Assembly (NCBI GenBank): GCA_016711405.1
Contig: JADJSZ010000100.1
Coordinates: 1 to 16,938 of the forward strand
DNA length: 16,938 nucleotides
Direction of reading: 5' to 3'
From: Candidatus Hadersleviella danica
GTDB lineage: Bacteria > Chloroflexota > Anaerolineae > Promineifilales > Promineifilaceae
Shown here: positions 7,765 to 13,925 of the stretch, one piece after another
Layout: the number at the start of each line of letters is the position of its first letter
How positions within the stretch are numbered: position 1 is the first letter of the stretch
The notes under the pieces: generated by a model
The model's database searches: none
What the model was told of the DNA's origin: nothing
Seen by the model: only the letters and a program-made list of their open reading frames with translations
Position numbers and translations under genes: made by a program

Positions 7765-7787
7765 GCTTAATCGCGCGGCAATTAAGC
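7765..7787 (-). promoter_or_regulatory. Hairpin next to the ribosome binding site of the seven-helix protein
   Basis: GCTTAAT (7765-7771) and ATTAAGC (7781-7787) are perfect 7-bp arms around a 9-nt GC-rich loop. The arm ends about 5 nt before the GGGAG ribosome binding site of the gene that starts at 7751. It could influence ribosome access, but the stem is AT-rich and weak. Confidence 0.4.
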
Positions 7788-7831
7788 CAATATCGTTGGA
7801 GGGTGTGAGGGGTAAAGCTCGGCAAACAGGC

Positions 7832-7875
7832 AAAAAAATAGGTGGCAGGTGCATCGGGCGATGTCCTTACCACCT
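7832..7875 (-). terminator. Minus-strand intrinsic terminator or leader attenuator
   Basis: Read on the minus strand, AGGTGG (7875-7870) pairs with CCACCT (7845-7840), with inner pairing AGG/CCT and CATCG/CGATG around a GG loop. The hairpin is followed at once by AT7 (7839-7832). It stops transcripts leaving the histidine kinase gene (stop at 7943). It also lies downstream of the candidate promoter at 7895-7922, so it could instead act as an attenuator in the leader of the seven-helix membrane protein. Confidence 0.65.
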
Positions 7876-7894
7876 CGGGAGGGAGCCTAATAAA

Positions 7895-7922
7895 AGTATA
7901 GCACAGCCACTGGTTTATGCAA
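7895..7922 (-). promoter_or_regulatory. Candidate sigma70-type promoter for the membrane-protein pair
   Basis: On the minus strand TTGCAT (7922-7917) and TATACT (7900-7895) are separated by 16 bp. The -10 box is a 5/6 match to TATAAT. It lies between the histidine kinase stop (7943) and the membrane protein start (7751), with a leader of about 135 nt. Confidence 0.45.
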
Positions 7923-7942
7923 GTTTTGGTTCATTTTGGCCA

Positions 7943-9736
7943 CTAGGACAATGGTACTATTGGGAGCGTCAGGGTAAAGGTTGAACCACGGCCGAGTTCA
8001 CTGACCAACTGAATATCCCCCCCTAACAAATGGGCAAAATGCTGGCTAATCGTCAGCCCCAAACCCGTGCCCCCATATTGGCGGGTAGTAGATTCATCCG
8101 CTTGCACAAAGGCGTGAAAAATGCGCTCTTGTTGAACGGGCGGAATACCAACCCCTGTATCCCGAATGGCAATTTGCACCTTTTCCCCCTCTTGGCTGGC
8201 TTGCACCACAATGTCGCCATCTATCGTAAATTTGCTGGCGTTGCCAATCAAATTAACCAAAATCTGCTTGAGCTTGACAGGGTCTGTCTCGAGCCAACCC
8301 AACTGGGGAGCACAAAGCAATTGCAACTGGTTGCCGTTTTTGCGGGCAAGAGGGCGCATCGTAATTAGCACTTCTTCCAACAAAGTGGGCACATAAATCG
8401 GCTCCTTGTTGATGCTCATGCGGCCAGATTCCACTTTGGCCAAATCCAACACGCTATTGATGAGGTTGAGCAGATGCCCCCCCGCCACGTTGATGCGTTG
8501 GGCATCCACGGCCACCCCTTCATAATCTTCATCTTCTAATGCTTCGTGGATGAGGTCGGCATAGCCCATAATCGCTCCAAGCGGGGTGCGGAGTTCGTGG
8601 CTCATGTTGGCTAAAAATTGGCTTTTGGCGCGATTGGCTTCCTCGGCTGTCTCCTTGGCATGTTCCAATTCCCTCTGGGTGAGCAACAAAGCGGCCAATA
8701 GCTCATTGAAGCGTTCGGTCAGGTTGGCCAGCTCATCGGTGCCGCGCACGGGCAAGCGGCGGGTTAAATCGCGGGTGGCCGTAATTTCGCTGACACGGCC
8801 GCTGAGCAACGCCACAGGAGAAACCACCAACCGCTCTAACAAAAGCAAGGTTAGCCCACCAAAGGCAAGGCCAATGCCAACCAAAGCCAGTAAGACAAGG
8901 CTCAACGAGGATTGCCCTTGCTGATAAATATCCCGCACTTGGTTAATTTCCAACAAAAGCGCGGGGTTCCCACTCAGGTCACGCAAGAGGAGATAGGTGA
9001 GGGAGGTTTGGTCGGTGGGGGTGAGGAAGAGTAAATCGGTGGCGGGGACGTTTTCGGTGGCAAGGGTCATTTGCTCCCATACGTTTTGTTGGGGTACGGG
9101 TAAAGTGGCTGTGTTGTGAAGCTTCAGATTCAGGCTCGTGCGCTCCGCCAAATCAGAGACAAGTTCGTCATCAAGCCAACGCGCCATCAGAAAATAACCA
9201 TTGGGCGCAGATTCACCCGCATTATCCAACACATAATGGCTTGTCACCAGCAACGGCCCCTCGGGAAGGAGCAAGATGCCTGTCACCGAATCGGCATTAT
9301 CCTCTAAATCGAAAATGGGCGAGCCTGCTTCGAGGAATGGCAAAAGCGTGGCGGGGATGTTGACCAATTCTCCCGTTTCGTGGTCATACATCTCCGCAAA
9401 AACAATGCCATCATCTATGCCCAAAATAACGATGAGCGAAATGCCAATGCGCGGGTAAAGAGAGGCATCGTAATTATTTTCAATGTAAGCGGGGTCGGGC
9501 TGGATGGTATAGAGGTAGGTGTCATCCCATTGGGCATAGTCAGACGTGCTACTCAATTGGCTATTCAGGCTCTCTTGCAGGGCGCGTACCACCCGCTGAC
9601 CATTGAGTACGGCGCGTTGGCTCTCGAGTTCAGTAAAGCTGTCTTGGATAATGTTCGAGAGTACCCCATAAATTAACCCTATGAGGGTAGTAATGGTCAG
9701 GCCAATGGCGAGAAGCGTTTTGACGCGCAGGGTCAT
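7943..9736 (-). CDS. CHASE4-domain sensor histidine kinase
   Basis: A 597-residue membrane histidine kinase. Helix 1 (about 7-29) and helix 2 (278-300) bracket an outside sensor region with the CHASE4-type SDYAQWDDTYLY (65-76). A HAMP linker follows (about 301-355, with GTDELANLTERFNEL), then HisKA with phospho-acceptor His380 in FLANMSHELRTPLG. The ATPase has the N box LKQILVNLIGNASKF (489-503), G1 DTGVGIP (526-532), F box FHAFVQAD (540-547), and G2 GGTGLGLTIS (555-564). There is no receiver domain, and no response regulator gene lies in the window, so the partner must be elsewhere. The ATG at 9736 puts a hydrophobic helix directly after MTLRVK, but no Shine-Dalgarno sequence is visible. The gene has only two CGGCCG sites in 1.8 kb, far fewer than its neighbours, which may mark recent acquisition. 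Confidence 0.95.
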   Translation of the reverse strand: MTLRVKTLLAIGLTITTLIGLIYGVLSNIIQDSFTELESQRAVLNGQRVVRALQESLNSQLSSTSDYAQWDDTYLYTIQPDPAYIENNYDASLYPRIGISLIVILGIDDGIVFAEMYDHETGELVNIPATLLPFLEAGSPIFDLEDNADSVTGILLLPEGPLLVTSHYVLDNAGESAPNGYFLMARWLDDELVSDLAERTSLNLKLHNTATLPVPQQNVWEQMTLATENVPATDLLFLTPTDQTSLTYLLLRDLSGNPALLLEINQVRDIYQQGQSSLSLVLLALVGIGLAFGGLTLLLLERLVVSPVALLSGRVSEITATRDLTRRLPVRGTDELANLTERFNELLAALLLTQRELEHAKETAEEANRAKSQFLANMSHELRTPLGAIMGYADLIHEALEDEDYEGVAVDAQRINVAGGHLLNLINSVLDLAKVESGRMSINKEPIYVPTLLEEVLITMRPLARKNGNQLQLLCAPQLGWLETDPVKLKQILVNLIGNASKFTIDGDIVVQASQEGEKVQIAIRDTGVGIPPVQQERIFHAFVQADESTTRQYGGTGLGLTISQHFAHLLGGDIQLVSELGRGSTFTLTLPIVPLS

Positions 9737-9851
9737 GGAGCGGGAAAAAGAGGGTAAGTAAGAAATGAGCGGTAATCATAACACAAGGCACGGCCGTTTT
9801 TTAGCCACTCCGTGTGAATTCCCAATGAAAAGATGGTCATTTGGTCACTTC

Positions 9852-11222
9852 TTACTCTTCTCCGCTCCCCCGGCGCAGGCGCAAGGCACGTGCCTGTGCC
9901 CGCAAATCCTGAAGTAACGCCGCATCCAAACCCGTCTCATTGCGGGCGCGGTTCACATCTTCAATGCGGACTTGCAAGGTGCGGATTTGTTCCCTTAATT
10001 CGCTTTCGCGGGCACGCACACGCAAAGCGTTGTCTATGGCGATGGACGCTTGGGCGGCCAATTTATTCAGTTGCCGCTGGTCTGTTTGGGTAAAATAGTC
10101 CGCCTCGTGGTGGACAAGGGCAATGACCCCCACCAAACGGTCGCCAATAAGCAAGGGGATGCCCAAGAAGGAGCGAATCATCAGCTTTTGTTTGGCCGTT
10201 TGCTCGGCCGCAGACCCCCCCGGAACCAGTGTCAAATTGCTATCGGCCGCCGCCTCTTCCCCCACCCGTGCCTCGTAGATGGCTTGTTTGGTTTGGGCAA
10301 TGCGCCCTGTCAGGCCACGGCCGATGCGGTATTTATGGCCTGTCGTGTCGCGCATCCCTTGCTGGCCGCGCCACGCATACACCCGCAAATACTCCCCTTC
10401 GGCAATGGTAATTTCGGCCGCATCGTACTCCACCACTTGGCGCACGGCCGCCAACACACTGCTCATGGCCGATTCATAGTCGAGATTGCCCGTCATCGTT
10501 TGGCCAATGGCGTAAAGCGAATCCAGCTCTTTGACCCGCTCCTGCAAAGCGTTCACCATCTGCCCAAAAACAGCCACCAATTGGTTCAGTTCGACAGTGC
10601 CCGAAATGTGGGCCAAATCGGCCGTGGACAACGCCTTGACCTCTTCATCACGGGCAATCGAAGTTTCGATGGCTTGCGCCGCTTGGGAAAGTTGGCGCAC
10701 GGGTTGGGCCACATACCCAGCCGCCACAAACGAAACAGGCAACGAGAGGAGGAGGAGAACCCCGGCCGCCACCAACACTTGGCGGAAAATGGCCGTGGCG
10801 GGGGCAATCACCTCGCTTTGGGGGATGGCCATGCCCAGCCGCCACCCCGTCGTTTCCACCACATCGTATGCCACCAGCCACATCTCGCCCTCCACATCGG
10901 TGTAGCTGGTTAGGCCAGCGGAACCGCCCAACAATTGCTCTTGCACGGCCGCAACCTCTACCTCTTGCTCGGCCCATGTCACATTAATCTCTTCGCCGCA
11001 GGGCAAATTGGTGTCGAGGGGGTGGTTGCGGTGGGCTATCACATGGGCATCTTCATCGAGCAAAAAGGCAAAGCCATTGTCGCCGACTTGAAAACCCAGC
11101 ACCTCGGTTTGCAACGATTCAATCAAAAAGTCGTGGGACATAACGGCCAGCAAATCACGGCCGTTTTCGGCCAAAATTGGCACCGCATTGGTCACCATCA
11201 GCCCCGCCCCCGCGCAATCCAC
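9852..11222 (-). CDS. dCache-HAMP-GAF sensor, C-terminal part after an in-frame stop
   Basis: This open frame is the continuation, in the same reading frame, of the reading frame ending at 11244; codons 11243-11223 (GAWTFPY) also belong to it. A GTG at 11222 could restart translation, but it lies inside the dCache domain and has no convincing ribosome binding site. Counting from that GTG: membrane-proximal Cache region 1-140 (MVTNAVPIL, GFAFLLDEDAHVIAHRNHP, GWRLGMAIP), membrane helix 145-168, HAMP 169-232 (QPVRQLSQAAQAIE), GAF 236-400 (GLTGRIAQTKQAIY, SFLGIPLLIGDRLVGVIAL), and a charged tail 403-456 (LREQIRTLQVRIEDVNRAR, LRAQARALRLRR). No kinase, cyclase or other output domain follows, so any output must pass through the tail or a partner. 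The neighbouring cNMP-fold protein is a candidate partner by position only. See the first half at 11244-11879. Confidence 0.8.
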   Translation of the reverse strand: MDCAGAGLMVTNAVPILAENGRDLLAVMSHDFLIESLQTEVLGFQVGDNGFAFLLDEDAHVIAHRNHPLDTNLPCGEEINVTWAEQEVEVAAVQEQLLGGSAGLTSYTDVEGEMWLVAYDVVETTGWRLGMAIPQSEVIAPATAIFRQVLVAAGVLLLLSLPVSFVAAGYVAQPVRQLSQAAQAIETSIARDEEVKALSTADLAHISGTVELNQLVAVFGQMVNALQERVKELDSLYAIGQTMTGNLDYESAMSSVLAAVRQVVEYDAAEITIAEGEYLRVYAWRGQQGMRDTTGHKYRIGRGLTGRIAQTKQAIYEARVGEEAAADSNLTLVPGGSAAEQTAKQKLMIRSFLGIPLLIGDRLVGVIALVHHEADYFTQTDQRQLNKLAAQASIAIDNALRVRARESELREQIRTLQVRIEDVNRARNETGLDAALLQDLRAQARALRLRRGSGEE

Positions 11223-11243
11223 ATAGGGAAATGTCCATGCACC

Positions 11244-11246
11244 TTA
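11244..11246 (-). other. Premature in-frame TAA codon within the sensor gene
   Basis: The minus strand reads GCG GGG TAA GGT GCA TGG. The homology to double-Cache domains continues on both sides without change of frame, so the stop replaces a single residue. A CAA (Gln), AAA (Lys) or GAA (Glu) codon differs from it by one base. Confidence 0.85.
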
Positions 11247-11879
11247 CCCCGCTAGCGTGTTTTCGGCAATCACCTCGGTGTAAAAAATTTGGGTTTGGGG
11301 TTCCCAGAAGGGGTCGTTGTTGTTGTAGTTGTTGTCGTGCCACGGGTAGAGGCGCATCATACCCTCGGCCGTGGTCAGGTAAACCCACTGGGTGTTAATG
11401 CCCCGCGCCACAATGTCCCTAAACAGGGTATCGAGGCTGTGGCTGGCGGCCACCAGATAAGCCATGCGCTCATCCAAGGGCACATTGCTGTTGAGGTAAA
11501 CGTTGGAAATCTGGTCGTTGTTGAAGGCTGGCCGATGAACGGTGTAGTACCAGCTATCCCGCCCCAGTACATTACGGCCGTCCCGCTCGTATTCGGCCAG
11601 CACGGCCGCTTGCTCCTCGGCCGTGAGCGGGAACTCGCCCCGCACAATCGGTTGCGCGGCCGAGGCGGCCAATACCGTGGCCGTCTCAAATTCCCGCAAG
11701 CGGGCATCAATCGCCTCCGCTTGCGCCGCGACCCGCGCCGCCAATTGCCGCTGTTGCTCCTCCTCCACTTGGGTGCGGGTAGAGCTATACACCCCCACCG
11801 AGAGCAACGCCAACGTCACCAAATTGGTCACAGTCAGCCAAATGAAGAAAAGCCAAAAGCTGGGGATTTTTTTGAGCAT
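11244..11879 (-). CDS. dCache-HAMP-GAF sensor, N-terminal part ending at an in-frame TAA
   Basis: This half encodes 211 residues: a short basic start (MLKK), membrane helix 8-31, an extended helix (about 34-75), and the membrane-distal part of a double Cache sensor domain. The latter includes SWYYTVHRP, ISNVYLNSNVPLDERMAYL and WVYLTTAEGMMRLYPW. It stops at TAA (11244-11246) after VIAENTLAG, and the next codons in the same frame read GAWTFPYVDCAGAGLMVT, exactly the W-x-x-PYVD step expected in dCache domains. So one sensor of about 675 codons is interrupted by one stop codon, not by a frameshift. Causes could be a real nonsense mutation, a sequencing error, or readthrough. I chose the ATG at 11879, which gives a normal signal-anchor start. 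A TTG at 11954 would add 25 residues with no family support. Neither has a clear ribosome binding site. Confidence 0.8.
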   Translation of the reverse strand: MLKKIPSFWLFFIWLTVTNLVTLALLSVGVYSSTRTQVEEEQQRQLAARVAAQAEAIDARLREFETATVLAASAAQPIVRGEFPLTAEEQAAVLAEYERDGRNVLGRDSWYYTVHRPAFNNDQISNVYLNSNVPLDERMAYLVAASHSLDTLFRDIVARGINTQWVYLTTAEGMMRLYPWHDNNYNNNDPFWEPQTQIFYTEVIAENTLAG

Positions 11880-12095
11880 GGAGGCTGAGAAGCGTGATAA
11901 ATGTAAACTTGAGAGTACGGCTAGACTAGCAATGAGCTTAACTACTGAGTGCAAGTAGGAGCAAGATAGGGTTGAAGAGATTGCTGCCGCTATGGTGCCG
12001 TCCTGCCATTTGAGATAGACGTTTAGATCTTGGTGAAATTATTGATGTACAGCAAGCAATCAGCGTTACATTTAGGGAAACAGGAAGTCGGCAAC

Positions 12096-12136
12096 AACCG
12101 ATTTTCCCCCTCTCTCCATCTCCTCTCTCTATCTAA
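12096..12136. repeat. GA/CT-rich low-complexity patch downstream of the cNMP-fold gene
   Basis: The plus strand reads CCCCCTCTCTCC, ATCTCC, TCTCTCTATC, overlapping the last codons of the gene that ends at 12133. It resembles the other GA-rich gene-border repeats in the window. The rest of the 11955-12132 gap shows no ORF, no strong hairpin and no promoter I would defend. Confidence 0.5.
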
Positions 12137-13833
12137 ATAAACATCAGCCGCTGGTTCACTTCCACGGCCATCGCCTCTTGCGATAGCTCGCTTTTCATGC
12201 GCTCCACAAACGCCAACACCTCATCCAAATGGCGGGCGAGGGCGTTCTTGGTGGCATAACTCCGCACAATATAAACCGTTTCGCCCACCAAACCAACCTC
12301 CTCGCTGTTCCACACCCCTTGGGCTTGGCTACTCGTCGCCCCGCCAAACCGCTCGCCCAGCAAAGTGAGAGCTTGTTGGACATAGGGTTGGGTATCAATG
12401 GGGGTGTTCACAGCGACTGTGGTGGGAATAAAAACGGAGATTTGGTTGGTACGGCCGCGCCGATTAGCCAAGGTGCTGGCCAATTCGCGCAAGGGAGCCG
12501 AAGCCGTGGGGTTGGCCAAATCCAATTCGGGCAAGTAGGGAATTGCAAATTCGGCCGCTGGTGGCTTCGGCCAATCCGCTTGCGCGGGCTTGGCGCGGTT
12601 GAGAATGAGGTGAACGGTAGCTCGCTCAGGGTGGAGATGCGGCCGAATCTCGGCCGTGAAACGCACAGCCTGCTCCCATGTCTCGGGCGTGGCCACCAAC
12701 AACACCTGCTCCGCTTGGCCGAGCAAATAAGCCAATGAGTCGTTGAAAAAAGCAGACATGCCCAAAACCACCGTGGCATATTCGGCTAAGAGTTTTTCCA
12801 GCCATAATGTCACCCGTAAAGTGGTGGGCAGATGATTTTGCTCGCCCGCCTGCCAATTGGCAAGGGGGAAGCCGTTGGGATGGGCATAAATGGGGCGGTC
12901 GGGTGTGTCGGTCATCCCCAACACTTGGAGCAAGCTATAAATAGAAGGGTACTCCCCATAAACTGTCTTTTGGTCGGCCGCGAACATCTCCGCCAAAGCT
13001 AGCCCCAAAGCGGTGCGCCCTTGGCTCCCCTCCATGCCCAGCACCAAGCATAAGTGGCGTGCCCCTTGCCCCCGTTTGGGGTTCATGCCAATCAGCCGCT
13101 TAACCAGCAAACGGCTCAGTTCCAACAAAATGCTGGGGTGGTAAGCCATCAGTTCGCGAAATGATTTGTGGGTAATCATCAACAGTTCCACGCGGCTGGC
13201 GGCCGTGGCCGTGGCCGTGGCCGCTTGGTCTTCGGGGGTGATAAGGTTGTACTCGCCCAGCACATCGCCCGCTTGCAGGTAAGCCAGTCGTTGCGCCTGT
13301 TGCATATCGGCCGTGAAGAGCGAGATGGCCACCACACCGCTCTTGACCAAATAGAGTTTGTCGCTGACTTGCCCTTCCCACAAAATTACGTCGTGCCGAT
13401 TGTATTCGCGCAGTTCCATCAGTTCGGCCACATCGGCAATTTCTTCGGCCGTCAGATCGGCAAAGAGGGGCAAGCTCCGCACAAAACGCACCTTGTCTTG
13501 GTCTAGGCGCGACCACATTTGGTTGATTTGTTCGCTGGGGGTGCGGGCTTTGTTGCGCGTGCGAATTTGCACCCGATAATAAACCTCGCCCTCGAGCACG
13601 GCCGCCTGAATGCGCCCTTCCTCGCGCAAATCGTGCAACACTTTAGGGATGTCGAACTTCTGCCCCTGCATTGCCTCTTGAATTTCCAGCAAGGTGGCTC
13701 CCGTCGGCCGTCGCATCAGCCAACTGAGGACTTGCACTTGCCCCGGCGCAGGCATGGTCAGCAAAGAAAGGGGGGATAAACCTTCCTTGCGCGGCGGCTT
13801 GCGGGTTTGGAAAAGGGTGTCGAGTTCGTCCAT
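12133..13833 (-). CDS. Winged-helix / cNMP-binding-fold / degenerate MinD-like ATPase protein
   Basis: A 566-residue multidomain protein, probably cytoplasmic. Residues 20-92 look like a winged helix (VQVLSWLMRRPTGATLLEIQ ... YYRV). Residues 115-245 form a cyclic-nucleotide-binding fold (LPLFADLTAEEIADVAELM, VILWEGQVSDKLYLVKSG, AGDVLGEYNLI). The phosphate-binding cassette is unusual: the Gly-Glu is kept (193-194), but the Pro-Arg-Ser/Thr-Ala part is replaced by AATATATAA, so normal cAMP or cGMP binding is doubtful. Residues about 258-450 resemble a MinD/ParA ATPase, with LVLGMEGSQGRTALGLALAE in the P-loop position. The conserved Walker Lys is Arg273 and the later Asp motifs are not recognisable, suggesting a pseudo-ATPase. 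A C-terminal domain (465-566: FGGATSSQAQGVW, YIVRSYA, MKSELSQEAMAVEVN) has no function I can name. The ATG at 13833 has no clear ribosome binding site. Confidence 0.8.
   Translation of the reverse strand: MDELDTLFQTRKPPRKEGLSPLSLLTMPAPGQVQVLSWLMRRPTGATLLEIQEAMQGQKFDIPKVLHDLREEGRIQAAVLEGEVYYRVQIRTRNKARTPSEQINQMWSRLDQDKVRFVRSLPLFADLTAEEIADVAELMELREYNRHDVILWEGQVSDKLYLVKSGVVAISLFTADMQQAQRLAYLQAGDVLGEYNLITPEDQAATATATAASRVELLMITHKSFRELMAYHPSILLELSRLLVKRLIGMNPKRGQGARHLCLVLGMEGSQGRTALGLALAEMFAADQKTVYGEYPSIYSLLQVLGMTDTPDRPIYAHPNGFPLANWQAGEQNHLPTTLRVTLWLEKLLAEYATVVLGMSAFFNDSLAYLLGQAEQVLLVATPETWEQAVRFTAEIRPHLHPERATVHLILNRAKPAQADWPKPPAAEFAIPYLPELDLANPTASAPLRELASTLANRRGRTNQISVFIPTTVAVNTPIDTQPYVQQALTLLGERFGGATSSQAQGVWNSEEVGLVGETVYIVRSYATKNALARHLDEVLAFVERMKSELSQEAMAVEVNQRLMFI
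13201..13224. repeat. Tandem GGCCGT hexamers inside the cNMP-fold coding region
   Basis: Three GGCCGT units and one GGCCGC unit encode the alternating Ala-Thr stretch of residues 205-212 on the minus strand. This lies at the position where the phosphate-binding Arg of a cNMP-binding domain is normally found. Confidence 0.75.
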
Positions 13834-13864
13834 GAGGAGTTAAGAATGAATAAGGGACGAATTA

Positions 13865-13921
13865 CGAATGACGAAGTACGATGCCCTCCGAGTAATTTCG
13901 TACTTTGTACTTCGTCATTCG
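13865..13921. repeat. 15-bp perfect inverted repeat between the STAND and cNMP-fold genes
   Basis: CGAATGACGAAGTAC (13865-13879) and GTACTTCGTCATTCG (13907-13921) are perfect complements around a 27-nt spacer. The arms are built from the same kind of short units (ACGAATG, ACGAAGT) as other border repeats here. There is no U-tract on either side, so it is not a standard intrinsic terminator. A hairpin here, between the stop at 13926 and the start at 13833, could affect messenger processing or stability. Confidence 0.6.
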
Positions 13922-13925
13922 CACT

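Noticed and set aside
9737..9851. Promoter for the histidine kinase gene in the 115-bp gap
   Set aside because: I could not find a pair of -35/-10 boxes with acceptable spacing, and no Shine-Dalgarno precedes the ATG, so nothing is called.
10050..11888. Long plus-strand open frames at 10050-10913 and 11289-11888
   Set aside because: They are antisense to well-supported sensor domains and have His/Arg/Pro-rich compositions typical of GC-rich shadow frames.
9852..11954. A frameshift between the two halves of the dCache sensor
   Set aside because: The two open frames are offset by a multiple of three and homology crosses the stop in the same frame, so it is a nonsense codon and not a frameshift.
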